DNA of 64,000 nucleotides, taken from contig NZ_CP004388.1 in assembly GCF_000300235.2 (NCBI RefSeq), forward strand, positions 1,841,501 to 1,905,500. The letters are read 5' to 3'. Below are positions 42,615 to 51,839 of this stretch, piece by piece. A program made the translations under genes and the position numbers. The notes beneath the pieces are model-generated. The model worked only from the letters and a program-made list of their open reading frames with translations, made no database searches and was not told the origin of the DNA. Numbering within the stretch: the first letter of the stretch is position 1; each line of letters starts with the position of its first letter. Source of the stretch: Thalassospira xiamenensis M-5 = DSM 17429. GTDB taxonomy: Bacteria > Pseudomonadota > Alphaproteobacteria > Rhodospirillales > Thalassospiraceae.

Positions 42615-43919
42615 ATGACCACGTCGCAAAACAATCCTGCCAAGACCGACCTTTGCCATCAACCGGGCCTGACCCGGTTGGAAGATGCACTGCGTATTGC
42701 GTTTAACGATGTGGCTGTTCGCGCCCCGGTGATTGAGGCACCACTTTCTGATTGTTATGGCGCAATCCTGCGCAAGGATATCGTTGCCAGGGTCGATGTT
42801 CCGTCTGCAGATAATTCGGCGATGGACGGATATGCATTTTGTCATGCCGATTTGCAGGAATTTGTCGGGGCGTCGGATGCACAAATCATTGTGGGCGGCG
42901 TATCACTGGCAGGTCATCCTTTTGCCAGAGAAATCCCGCGCGGGCAGGCAATCCGCATTGCGACCGGGGCCTCCATTCCTGATGGTGCGGATTGCATCAT
43001 CATTCAGGAAAATATCACGGCCAATGCCGATGAAACGCTTTTGACCATCCCGCAGGACGTGATCGCCAAGACCCGTCTGCATCAACATATCCGTCGGCGC
43101 GGTGAAGATGTTGCAACTGGTATGGTTGTCCTGCCAGCCGGTAAACGTCTGCGCCCACAGGATATCGCAGTCGCGGCCGGGCAGGGGTATCAGTCCCTGC
43201 CGGTTTCCAGGCCATTATCAGTTGCCGTTTTCTCGACCGGGGATGAACTGGCAAGGCCGGGCGATCCACTTCCAGCCGGTGGCGTCTACGATTCCAACCG
43301 GTTTGCCATGATCGGTATGCTGCGCGCTTGCGGGTGCAGGGTAACCGATCTCGGTCTTCTGGCTGATGATTTCGACGTTCTGAAAACGGCCTTGAAGGAT
43401 GCGGCTCAAACCCATGATGTCATCATGACGTCGGGTGGGGTTTCGGTTGGCAAGGCCGATCTGCTTAAACCCGTCGTGGATAGCCTTGGCGAAATTCAGG
43501 CGTGGAAACTGGCAATCAAACCCGGAAAGCCCTTGATGCGAGGCCGTATCGGGGATTGTGTGGTTATTGGTTTGCCTGGCAATCCTGTTTCGGTGATGGT
43601 GTCAGGCCTGCTTTATGCCGTGCCATTGCTTTTGCATATGATGGGGGCTGCTGATCAGGTTTGTGCCCCCGTGCGATTGCCCGCAACTGCCGGATTTGAT
43701 TTCAGGCGAGGTACCGGGCGTCGTGAATGGTTGCGTGCCCGTCTTGTTCAGGATGATGATGGTCAATGGGTTGCCATGCCTTATCATTCGGCAAGTTCCG
43801 GTATGTTATCCTCGATGGTGTGGGCAGAAGGCATGATTGAAATCGCCGAGGATTGCGGACAGGTTAAAAAGGGTGATCGCGTGCTTTATTTGCCCTTCGG
43901 TGGTTTGCAGGCGTTTTAA
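42615..43919 (+). CDS. moeA: molybdopterin molybdenumtransferase
   Basis: MoeA inserts molybdate into adenylylated molybdopterin in the cytoplasm. The 434-residue product has DNSAMDGYAF near residue 60, a TGASIPDGADCIIIQE block, STGDELARPGDPLPAGGVYDSN, the MogA-like TSGGVSVGKADLLKPV, KPGKPLMRG and GLPGNPVSVMVSG, then the C-terminal domain IV. It starts 63 bp after the iron permease stop and may share its transcript. No other molybdenum cofactor gene is nearby. Confidence 0.95.
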   Translation: MTTSQNNPAKTDLCHQPGLTRLEDALRIAFNDVAVRAPVIEAPLSDCYGAILRKDIVARVDVPSADNSAMDGYAFCHADLQEFVGASDAQIIVGGVSLAGHPFAREIPRGQAIRIATGASIPDGADCIIIQENITANADETLLTIPQDVIAKTRLHQHIRRRGEDVATGMVVLPAGKRLRPQDIAVAAGQGYQSLPVSRPLSVAVFSTGDELARPGDPLPAGGVYDSNRFAMIGMLRACGCRVTDLGLLADDFDVLKTALKDAAQTHDVIMTSGGVSVGKADLLKPVVDSLGEIQAWKLAIKPGKPLMRGRIGDCVVIGLPGNPVSVMVSGLLYAVPLLLHMMGAADQVCAPVRLPATAGFDFRRGTGRREWLRARLVQDDDGQWVAMPYHSASSGMLSSMVWAEGMIEIAEDCGQVKKGDRVLYLPFGGLQAF

Positions 43920-43996
43920 AAACTGATCCAGACCATGGATTTGCTGCCTTTTTTCGCAGATGTATAACAAAACAAAGGATTAAGGGTGGAAAGCAT

Positions 43997-45577
43997 ATGA
44001 CTGTATCAGTTACTTTTTGCGGGGCTGCGGGTGGCGTTACCGGTTCGTGTTATCTGCTGCGTACCGACGGTGGCGATATCATTGTCGATTGCGGCATGTT
44101 TCAGGGCAGCAAGACGGTTCGCGAACTGAACTATGGAGCTTTCCCGTTCAAGGCTGCGGATATTCGTGGCGTGCTTCTGACCCATGCGCATATTGATCAT
44201 TCCGGGTTGCTTCCCAAACTGGTGAAGGCCGGTTTTAACGGGCCGATCTACGCGACCGAACCCACCTGCGATCTTCTGACCTACATGCTGCCTGATTCCG
44301 GCTATATTCAGGAAACCGAGGTCGAACGTCTTAATCGCCGCAATGTCCGGCGTGGCCGCCCGGAAGTCACCCCGATCTATACCCGCGAAGACGCGGAAAA
44401 GACCCTCAAACGTTTGCAGCCTGTCGACTATCATGAGTGGCGCGAAGTTTTACCGGGTTTGCGGGCACGCTACTGGGATGCAGGGCATCTTTTGGGATCG
44501 GCCTCGATCGAGGTCGAAGTGGATGACGAGGCACCGGACGGCGAACCGCGCACCTTGCGGTTGCTGTTTTCAGGTGATATCGGCACGGGAGAGGCTGTGT
44601 TTAACGATGCCCCCGAAGGCCCGAAAAACATCGATTATCTGTTTGTTGAATCGACCTATGGTGATCGTAACCGTCCTGAAGTCAGTGACGCTGAACGTCG
44701 TGAAATGCTTGCCATGGAAGTTCGCGCTGCCATTCAGGCTGGCGGTAACCTTGTCATACCAAGCTTTGCTGTTGCCCGAACGCAGGAATTGCTGGTTGAT
44801 CTGGCAACCCTGTTTAACCGTGGAAAGCTGCCCAAGGCGGATGTTTTCGTCGATAGCCCGCTGGCTCAGCGCGCGACCGAGGTTTTTGCCAAACATCTGT
44901 CTCATGACGATGCTCGTGGCTTGGCGCATCCCAATTTCCATATGGTGCCCGATGCCGAAGCCAGCATGCAACTGGCACGGGTTAAAAGTGGGGCGATCAT
45001 TCTATCGGCAAGCGGCATGTGCGATGCCGGGCGTATTCGGTATCATCTGAAAAACAATCTGTGGCGTCCTGAATCTACGGTGTTGATGGTTGGTTTCCAG
45101 GCTGCCGGCTCGCTTGGTCGTGTGTTGCAGGGCGGGGCCAAACATGTCCGCATTCACGGTGACGAGATTGATGTCCGTGCCCGGATCAGAACGCTTGATA
45201 TCTATTCCGGTCATGCCGATCAGGACATGCTTCTGCGCTGGACAAAAGAACGTATGCCGGTATCGCGGCGTATTTTCCTGACCCATGGTGAAGATGGCGC
45301 ACGTGCCGGTTTGCAGCAGGCGATGATTAATGCCGGTATCGAAGAAAGCAAAATCGCCCTTCCGATGCTTGATGACACCGTTATGCTCAAACGCGGGCAG
45401 GCAAAACAGGCCGAATTCAAACCGCGCCTGCCGGCTGGCGAAATGTCCCGGGACGACTGGCATAACCGCTATGCCCATAGTGTTACAGAGCTTTCGGAAA
45501 AACTTCGCGCACTCGACAGCAACGAAAAACGCGAGGCCCTGCTCGAAAAAGTCTTGCAAGATATCGCATCGGCATGA
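43997..45577 (+). CDS. metallo-beta-lactamase/beta-CASP RNase-like protein
   Basis: A 526-residue protein of the family that includes RNA exo/endonucleases related to CPSF73. The metal site motif LTHAHIDHSG (61-70) is complete, SGDIGTGEAVF and VESTYGDRNR follow, and the beta-CASP and RMMBL parts are seen in SASGMCDAGRIRYHL, VGFQAAGSLGR and YSGHADQDML. Length is slightly above the usual 430-470 because of an extra C-terminal segment of about 60 residues. No KH domain is visible. It sits alone between moeA and the second glycan region. Confidence 0.88.
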   Translation: MTVSVTFCGAAGGVTGSCYLLRTDGGDIIVDCGMFQGSKTVRELNYGAFPFKAADIRGVLLTHAHIDHSGLLPKLVKAGFNGPIYATEPTCDLLTYMLPDSGYIQETEVERLNRRNVRRGRPEVTPIYTREDAEKTLKRLQPVDYHEWREVLPGLRARYWDAGHLLGSASIEVEVDDEAPDGEPRTLRLLFSGDIGTGEAVFNDAPEGPKNIDYLFVESTYGDRNRPEVSDAERREMLAMEVRAAIQAGGNLVIPSFAVARTQELLVDLATLFNRGKLPKADVFVDSPLAQRATEVFAKHLSHDDARGLAHPNFHMVPDAEASMQLARVKSGAIILSASGMCDAGRIRYHLKNNLWRPESTVLMVGFQAAGSLGRVLQGGAKHVRIHGDEIDVRARIRTLDIYSGHADQDMLLRWTKERMPVSRRIFLTHGEDGARAGLQQAMINAGIEESKIALPMLDDTVMLKRGQAKQAEFKPRLPAGEMSRDDWHNRYAHSVTELSEKLRALDSNEKREALLEKVLQDIASA

Positions 45578-45585
45578 GAGCAATA

Positions 45586-45638
45586 GCCCGATGGCAGGTT
45601 TTAAGTACCGTAAAATACGGAAATACTTGCCAACGGGC
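45586..45638 (+). promoter_or_regulatory. structured element upstream of the second glycan region
   Basis: GCCCG/CGGGC (45586-45590 with 45634-45638) and TGGCAG/TTGCCA (45592-45597 with 45627-45632) enclose an inner hairpin CCGTA-AAA-TACGG (45608-45620). It starts 9 bp after the preceding stop and ends 65 bp before the next start. No U run follows, so it is a possible leader structure or processed 3' end. Confidence 0.4.
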
Positions 45639-45703
45639 GATATCGTGTCACCCTATATCGGGTTGAGAAGGTATCGAAGGACACTACGAGAGCGGGCGGA
45701 TAT

Positions 45704-46906
45704 ATGTCGATCGTGGGGAATACCGGCTATCGTGTTCTGATCTATAGCCACGATACATTCGGCTTGGGCCATCTGCGCCGCTGCCGAACCATTGCGCATG
45801 CGCTTGTTTCGCGTCGGGACGATGTATCTGTGCTGATCCTTTCTGGATCGCCGATCATTGGCAGTTTCGAATTTCGTTCACGAGTCGACTTTGTGCGAAT
45901 TCCGGGCGTGATCAAGCTCTCGAATGGTGAATACACGTCACTTAACCTGAATATTGATGTCGATCAGACCCTGGCGATGCGTGAATCCATCATTCAGCAT
46001 ACCGCTGACGTGTTTAACCCTGATCTGTTCATCGTCGACAAGGAGCCGCTTGGTTTGCGCGGGGAAGTTGAATCGACACTTCAAATGCTTCGCCATCGCC
46101 GCACGCGCCTTGTCATGGGCTTGCGCGATGTGATGGATGACCCGGTTAATCTGCGCGAAGAATGGGACCGCAAAAAATGCGTTCCGGCCCTTGCCGATCT
46201 TTACGATGAAATCTGGGTCTATGGCCTCAAGGATATCTGCAATCCGCTTGAAGGTATTGATTTGCCTCCGGGTGTCGAAGAAAAAATGACCTATACCGGC
46301 TATCTGCCGCGTACAGCCACCCGCAAACCAACCCCGGAACACGGCGCGCTTGGTCTTGAGGAACCCTATTACCTTGTCACCACCGGTGGCGGTGGAGATG
46401 GGGTTAATCTGGTCGATTGGGTTATCAGTGCCTATGAAGCCGATCCTGACATTCCGGTTCCGTCGCTTGTTGTGCTGGGCCCGTTCATGGCACCAAATGA
46501 TCAGCAGGCGTTCATGGAACGCGCCGAAAAGATCGATAAGCTCTCGGTCATCACCTTTGATGCCAATGTTGAAATGTTGATGGATCGGTCCGCTGGCGTG
46601 ATTGCGATGGGCGGATACAATACCTTCTGCGAAATTCTGTCTTTTGACAAACCCGCAATCATTGTGCCCCGAACCGTTCCGCGGCTTGAACAATATGTTC
46701 GTGCGTCGGCTGCCGAAAAGCTTGGTCTGGTCAAGATGCTGACCGAGGACGGTGGTCGTCCCCCGATGCAAATGGCCGAGGCCCTTCGCAGTCTGATTGA
46801 TCAGCCAAAGCCGTCGCATGTGACCGTGCCAAACCTGATGGGCGGTCTTGATAGTGTTGGCGATCAGGTTGAACGCTGGCTGCCGCCGCAGCTTGCTGCC
46901 GAGTAA
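45704..46906 (+). CDS. MurG-like (GT28 fold) glycosyltransferase
   Basis: A 400-residue GT-B enzyme. The N-terminus has the acceptor-side loop YSHDTFGLGHLRRCRTIAHAL, similar to the GxGHxxR start of GT28 enzymes. The C-terminal half has VTTGGGGDGVNLVDW, FDANVEMLMDRSAGVIAMGGYNTFCEIL and DKPAIIVPRTVPRLEQYVRA, the donor-binding pattern. It is distantly similar to the protein at 49.96 kb. It begins a same-strand run of glycan genes. The product and sugar are unknown. Confidence 0.8.
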   Translation: MSIVGNTGYRVLIYSHDTFGLGHLRRCRTIAHALVSRRDDVSVLILSGSPIIGSFEFRSRVDFVRIPGVIKLSNGEYTSLNLNIDVDQTLAMRESIIQHTADVFNPDLFIVDKEPLGLRGEVESTLQMLRHRRTRLVMGLRDVMDDPVNLREEWDRKKCVPALADLYDEIWVYGLKDICNPLEGIDLPPGVEEKMTYTGYLPRTATRKPTPEHGALGLEEPYYLVTTGGGGDGVNLVDWVISAYEADPDIPVPSLVVLGPFMAPNDQQAFMERAEKIDKLSVITFDANVEMLMDRSAGVIAMGGYNTFCEILSFDKPAIIVPRTVPRLEQYVRASAAEKLGLVKMLTEDGGRPPMQMAEALRSLIDQPKPSHVTVPNLMGGLDSVGDQVERWLPPQLAAE

Positions 46907-46927
46907 GATTTTCCGGGATAACAACAG

Positions 46928-48196
46928 ATGTCATGCGACAAGCTTGCAATCGTGGTGAAAGGTTATCCACGATTGTCGGAAACCTTTATTGCCCAGGAAA
47001 TACTTGGTATTCAGCAGGCAGGTATTCCTTATCGCATTGTATCCCTGCGTCATCCGACCGATAAAAAACGCCATCCGATCCACGAACGGATCATGGCTGA
47101 AATCGATTACCTGCCAGAATATGTTTATCAGGAACCGATGCGCGTGTTTCGCGGCTGGTTAAAGGCGCGCAAAATGCGGGGATATCGTCGGGCCAGAAAC
47201 ATCTGGTGGCAGGACTATCGCCGGGATCGCACGCCGAACCGTGCCCGTCGTTTCGCCCAGGCATTGGTAATGGCGGCGGAGCTGCCGAACGATATCACAC
47301 GCATCTATGCGCATTTCCTGCACACCCCGGCATCGGTTGCGCGATATGCCGCGATCATTCGCGGTCTTCCATGGTGTTGTTCGGCGCATGCCAAGGATAT
47401 CTACACCAGCGAAGATTGGGACATGCGTGAAAAGCTGGCTGATATGGATTGGCTGGTGACCTGCACGAAGGCAAATGTCGATCATCTGCAAAAGCTTGCC
47501 GATGATCCGGCCAAAGTGAATTTGCTTTATCATGGATTGGATTTTTCACGGTTCCCCGAAGAACTGCCCGATCGGTCCCCCCGTGACGGGCGTGATGACA
47601 ATAACCGGGTGACAATCCTGTCGGTTGGTCGGCTGGTTGGCAAAAAGGGTTATGATGACCTTTTACGCGCCCTTGCTGACTTGCCAAAAGATCTGCATTG
47701 GCGGTTTGTCCATATTGGTGGCGGGAATGGCGATAAATATAAATCGCTCGCAGAGGACCTTGGAATTGCCGATAATTGCGATTGGCAAGGGCCGCGTGAC
47801 CAGAAGGAAGTGATTGCAGCCTGTCAGTCTGCTGATCTGTTCGTGCTGGCAAGCCGGGTGGAAAAGGATGGTGATCGTGACGGATTGCCCAATGTCCTGA
47901 TGGAAGCCCAGCTTTGCGGGCTTGCCGCGGTTTCGACCGCAATTTCAGCAATACCGGAACTGATCACGGATGGCCTGAATGGCAAACTTGTTCCCGAACG
48001 TGATCCAAAGTTACTGTCCCTGGCAATGGCGGAACTGATAAGTAATCCGACTTTGCGCGACCAGATGGGGCGCAAGGGCAATGAAATCGTCCGACGCGAT
48101 TTTTCGTTCTATACCGGGATGAAAGAACTGGCGCGTCGATTTGGCGCTGATCGGGCTTTCGATAAAAGCACATTAGGCCAACCGGCGGCGGAGTAG
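46928..48196 (+). CDS. glycosyltransferase family 4
   Basis: A 422-residue GT4 enzyme of the type found in exopolysaccharide clusters. It begins LAIVVKGYPRLSETFIAQEILG, a start shared with colanic-acid-type WcaL/AmsK enzymes, continues with CSAHAKDIYTSEDWDMREKL, and in the donor half has ILSVGRLVGKKGYDDLLRAL and DGLPNVLMEAQLCGLAAVSTAISAIPELI. Gap to the previous gene 21 bp, to the next 13 bp. Confidence 0.9.
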   Translation: MSCDKLAIVVKGYPRLSETFIAQEILGIQQAGIPYRIVSLRHPTDKKRHPIHERIMAEIDYLPEYVYQEPMRVFRGWLKARKMRGYRRARNIWWQDYRRDRTPNRARRFAQALVMAAELPNDITRIYAHFLHTPASVARYAAIIRGLPWCCSAHAKDIYTSEDWDMREKLADMDWLVTCTKANVDHLQKLADDPAKVNLLYHGLDFSRFPEELPDRSPRDGRDDNNRVTILSVGRLVGKKGYDDLLRALADLPKDLHWRFVHIGGGNGDKYKSLAEDLGIADNCDWQGPRDQKEVIAACQSADLFVLASRVEKDGDRDGLPNVLMEAQLCGLAAVSTAISAIPELITDGLNGKLVPERDPKLLSLAMAELISNPTLRDQMGRKGNEIVRRDFSFYTGMKELARRFGADRAFDKSTLGQPAAE

Positions 48197-48209
48197 GGGG
48201 ACGGCAAAC

Positions 48210-49358
48210 GTGCAGATCGCCTTTTATGCACCGTTAAAGCCGATTGATCATCCGACACCATCGGGGGATCGCCTGATGGCGCGCCTTCTGTGTGACGCGC
48301 TTTCGCAAGCCGGACATAAAGTTGATATCGCATCTCGTCTGCGCAGCAGGGTTGGCGATGGCAATATCCTGCGTCAGGCGCAAATTGCCGAACTGGCGTC
48401 AAAGCTGACCGCGCGGCTGTTGCGGCAGTATCAGAACGGCAAACGCAAACGCCCCGATATCTGGTTTACCTATCATCTCTATTACAAGGCCCCGGACTGG
48501 ATTGGCCCGGTGATCGCGAATGTCCTTGGCATTCCCTATGTCGTGGCCGAGGCATCCTTTGCCCCCAAACGCGCAACCGGTCCCTGGGCGCAAAGCCATA
48601 TAGCCGTTGAACATGCCTTGCGATGTGCCGGTGCGGTGTTTTCACTTAATCATGCGGATATGGAATGTCTTGCGCCAATATGCGGTCAGGATCGGCTGCA
48701 TTATCTGCCACCCTTTACCCATACCGAAAACTGGCATGCTGCTGATCGCGGCCAAATTGATCCGGATAAACCGGTTCAGTTGGTAACAACCGCCATGATG
48801 CGACCGGGCGACAAGCTGAAATCTTACGAATTGCTGGCAAACGCACTCGGCAGGCTCAATGCGCGGAATGTGACGAACTGGCATCTGACGGTGATCGGCG
48901 ATGGTCCCGCACGCGCGGATGTCGAGACAGCCTTTGAACTCCACGCAATCAAATACGATCAACTTGATTTCGCCGGTCTTTGCGATGCCGATCATACGCG
49001 CATTCTTTTGGCGCGATCTGACATGTTTGTATGGCCGGCGATCAACGAGGCCTATGGTATGGCAATACTTGAAGCACAGGCGGCAGCATTACCTGTTCTG
49101 GCAGGCGACTGTGGCGGTGTGTCGGGCATTGTAGCGGATGGCAAAACCGGATGGCTGGTGCCGGTTGGGGATGTTGATGCCTTTGCCGACAAACTAGCCG
49201 AATGCTTGGCATCGGATCGGTACAGCATATTGCGCGATATCGGGCAGTCGGCCGCGCAAAAAGCCGAACAGATGCACACCGTCACCGCCGCCGCCCAAAA
49301 GCTTGATGCTGTCCTGAGTGGCGTGATGGGAAGTCACATGAAACGGAAACAGGGATGA
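48210..49358 (+). CDS. glycosyltransferase family 4
   Basis: A 382-residue GT-B enzyme starting with GTG (MQIAFYAPLKPIDHPTPSGDRLMARLL). The donor half has ARSDMFVWPAINEAYGMAILEAQAAALPVLAGDCGGV and NGKTGWLVPVGD-like KTGWLVPVGDVDAFADKLAE. Its stop overlaps the histidine phosphatase start by 4 bp, the first of a chain of overlaps that runs to 54.4 kb. Sugar specificity is unknown. Confidence 0.88.
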   Translation: MQIAFYAPLKPIDHPTPSGDRLMARLLCDALSQAGHKVDIASRLRSRVGDGNILRQAQIAELASKLTARLLRQYQNGKRKRPDIWFTYHLYYKAPDWIGPVIANVLGIPYVVAEASFAPKRATGPWAQSHIAVEHALRCAGAVFSLNHADMECLAPICGQDRLHYLPPFTHTENWHAADRGQIDPDKPVQLVTTAMMRPGDKLKSYELLANALGRLNARNVTNWHLTVIGDGPARADVETAFELHAIKYDQLDFAGLCDADHTRILLARSDMFVWPAINEAYGMAILEAQAAALPVLAGDCGGVSGIVADGKTGWLVPVGDVDAFADKLAECLASDRYSILRDIGQSAAQKAEQMHTVTAAAQKLDAVLSGVMGSHMKRKQG

Positions 49359-49960
49359 GAAACTTTCGTTTTGCCCTGTTGCGACATGGAATTACTGCGT
49401 GGAACACGGAAAAACGTATCCAGGGCCAAAGCGATATATCGTTGCTTCCCGAAACCATTGATGAGTATGGCCGCCTGCAATTACCGGAAAAATGGCGCAA
49501 AGTTCCTTGGCGTGTCAGTCCGCTGATCCGGACCATTCAAACAGCCGATAGCCTTTCGATTGAGGGTGTTTCACCTGACGAACATTGGATTGAAATGAAC
49601 TGGGGGGATTGGGAAGGTAAAAAACTTTCCGACTTGCGCCGCCAACTCGGCCCCAGAATGCAGGAAAATGAAGACCGTGGTTGGGACTTCCGCCCGGAAG
49701 GCGGCGAAAGTCCTCGTGAAGTTCTTTCCCGGGTCGAAGCCGCCTTGGCCGGGCATCGTGACGGTGATTTTGGCGTCGTAACCCACAAGGGTGTTATTCG
49801 TGCGGTCTATGCTGCGGCAAGTGGCTGGGACATGATGGGAAAAATCCCTGACAGGCTTGATTGGAAAAGCATTCATGTCTTTTCATGGTCTTCCGATGAC
49901 GGGCTTGGCGTCGTTGATCTTAATTGCCGTCTGCTTGAACGGGGCGGAACAACCTCATGA
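49355..49960 (+). CDS. histidine phosphatase family protein
   Basis: A 201-residue phosphoglycerate-mutase-fold phosphatase. The phosphohistidine motif LLRHGITAWN has His11; SPLIRTIQTA, the acid-loop EMNWGDWEG and the second catalytic His in VTHKGVIRA are all present, so activity is expected. It overlaps glycosyltransferase genes at both ends by 4 bp, so its substrate is probably a sugar phosphate or a glycan intermediate rather than a glycolytic acid. Confidence 0.88.
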   Translation: MRNFRFALLRHGITAWNTEKRIQGQSDISLLPETIDEYGRLQLPEKWRKVPWRVSPLIRTIQTADSLSIEGVSPDEHWIEMNWGDWEGKKLSDLRRQLGPRMQENEDRGWDFRPEGGESPREVLSRVEAALAGHRDGDFGVVTHKGVIRAVYAAASGWDMMGKIPDRLDWKSIHVFSWSSDDGLGVVDLNCRLLERGGTTS

Positions 49961-51084
49961 CTGACATCCTGATATATGTTCAGCATTTGCTTGGTATCGG
50001 ACATGTGCGCCGTATCGCCCTGATCAATGCGGAACTGAAAAATCTCGGCATCAAGACAACCGTTGTCACCGGTGGCATCCCCGATGCCGCACTCGATTTC
50101 GGAAGCGATAATGTGATCCAGCTGCCGCCTTGCCGAACCGCCGATAGCGGTTTTTCCGGATTGGTCGACGCGGCGGGAAATCCGGTCAATGAGGCATGGA
50201 GGCAGGCGCGAAAACAGGCATTGCTTGATGCGTTCAAATCCGCGGCACCCAAGCTTTTGATGATCGAAATGTTCCCGTTTGGCCGCCGGGCCTTCCGGTT
50301 CGAATTACTGCCGCTGCTGGAACGGGCTGGGCAGGCGGGGATTCCCCGTATCTGTTCCGTTCGTGACCTTCTGGTTCGCAAATCTGACCCGTCAAAAGAA
50401 GTCTGGATGCGCGATATTGCGCGCAGTCATTTTGACCACGTGCTGGTTCACGGTGATCCGATGCTTTTTGGTTTCGGGCGTAGCTTTCCGTTTGCCAGCG
50501 ATATTGCTGATATGATCGAATATACTGGTTATGTTGCGCCCAAAGCTGAGTTCGTGGGCGGCGAACGACAAGGTGTTCTTGTTTCTGCTGGCGGTGGTGC
50601 GGTCGGGGCTGCGCTGATTGAAGCTGCAATTACTGCGCGTCCGCTTTCAAGCCGGTTTGCCGATCAGCCATGGGATATTGTCACGGGGCCGCATTTCCCG
50701 ACCAACACATTCCATCGCCTTGCGCAAAACCTGCCGACCGGGGTCACGTTGCATCGCTTTTTGCCTGATTTCCGCGCACGGATGGCACATGCCTGTGTTT
50801 CCGTCTCGCAGGCAGGTTATAATACCTTGATGGATGTTCTGGCGACGGGGACCGCGTCGGTAATGGTTCCATTCGCCGATGGCGGTGAAAGCGAACAAAG
50901 TGAGCGCGCTGCTATTTTAGCAGGAAAGAAAGTACTGTCGTTGCTTGATCCCGATGATTTAAGTCCACAATCCTTGGCAAATCAAATAGATCGGGCGAAA
51001 AATCCTGTTAAATTAGATATATCTCTGGACGGGGCAGGGATAACTGCGGCTAAACTCGCAGAAAGAATAAGAGGGAAGGCATGA
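49957..51084 (+). CDS. MurG-like (GT28 fold) glycosyltransferase
   Basis: A 375-residue protein starting MTDILIYVQHLLGIGHVRRIALINAEL, parallel to the GLGHLRRC start of the 45.7-kb protein. The donor half has VLVSAGGGAVGAALIEAA, TLHRFLPDFRARMAHACVSVSQAGYNTLMDVLATGTASVMVPF. The last 60 codons (about 50.90-51.08 kb) are conspicuously AT-rich compared with the rest (many TTA, ATA and AAA codons). It overlaps its neighbours by 4 bp on both sides. Probably one sugar-adding step in the same pathway. Confidence 0.8.
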   Translation: MTDILIYVQHLLGIGHVRRIALINAELKNLGIKTTVVTGGIPDAALDFGSDNVIQLPPCRTADSGFSGLVDAAGNPVNEAWRQARKQALLDAFKSAAPKLLMIEMFPFGRRAFRFELLPLLERAGQAGIPRICSVRDLLVRKSDPSKEVWMRDIARSHFDHVLVHGDPMLFGFGRSFPFASDIADMIEYTGYVAPKAEFVGGERQGVLVSAGGGAVGAALIEAAITARPLSSRFADQPWDIVTGPHFPTNTFHRLAQNLPTGVTLHRFLPDFRARMAHACVSVSQAGYNTLMDVLATGTASVMVPFADGGESEQSERAAILAGKKVLSLLDPDDLSPQSLANQIDRAKNPVKLDISLDGAGITAAKLAERIRGKA

Positions 51085-51839
51085 GTAGCTGGGATCAACT
51101 TCGCGCAGAGCTGGATCTGTGGCAGTCCGAAGAATGGATTGCCACGATGTGGTGGCGCGACGATGACGCAGTTGCCGTTACATCGGCACTTGAAACGTTG
51201 CTTGCCTTCGAACAGGATTATCGCGTTCCCTTGGCCCTTGCGGTGATTCCGGCTGATCTTGAACATGATCTGGTGCTGCGTCTGGCAGAAACACTTGATA
51301 CCCGTGTTTTCCAGCATGGCTGGTCCCATACCAATCATATGCCTGCTGGCCGAAAAAAGCAGGAACTCGACGATGTTCGCGATATTGGTACGGTCGTTGC
51401 CGATATCCGCCGCGGCTTTGATATCCTGTCATCCCAGTTTGGCAATCGTTTCCTGCCGGTGATGGTGCCGCCATGGAACCGCATTGCCGATGACGTCATG
51501 CGGGCTTTGCCATCGCTTGGCCTGCGCGGCATCAGCACGTTTAATGCGAGACCGGATGCATATCCCGTTTCCGGCCTTCTGATGGTCAATACCCATGTTG
51601 ATGTTATTGACTGGCGCGGTACCCGTGGGTTTGCGGGCGAAGACCAATGCATTACGGCGATGATTGCGCATTTGTCGGCCCGCCGAACCGGGCTGGTTGA
51701 CGCCGCCGAGCCCACAGGGCTTCTGACGCATCATCTGGTTCATGACGACGCCACAACACGATTTCTTGAAAACCTGTTTTCGTTTGAGCACGCAGCGCTC
51801 AAATGGTTGCGAATTCCCGGAGTTTTCCCATGGCAATAA
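51081..51839 (+). CDS. polysaccharide deacetylase-like (NodB-fold) protein
   Basis: A 252-residue protein with CE4-like catalytic elements: WWRDDDA (Asp27-29, metal and catalytic acids), HGWSH (His79 and His83, the HxxxH metal ligands) and a later MVPPWNRI arginine/tryptophan block. The C-terminal THHLVHDD resembles the last CE4 motif. No signal peptide is seen, so it probably acts in the cytoplasm on a lipid-linked or soluble intermediate. It overlaps the glycosyltransferase gene by 4 bp and the next gene by 10 bp. Confidence 0.8.
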   Translation: MSSWDQLRAELDLWQSEEWIATMWWRDDDAVAVTSALETLLAFEQDYRVPLALAVIPADLEHDLVLRLAETLDTRVFQHGWSHTNHMPAGRKKQELDDVRDIGTVVADIRRGFDILSSQFGNRFLPVMVPPWNRIADDVMRALPSLGLRGISTFNARPDAYPVSGLLMVNTHVDVIDWRGTRGFAGEDQCITAMIAHLSARRTGLVDAAEPTGLLTHHLVHDDATTRFLENLFSFEHAALKWLRIPGVFPWQ

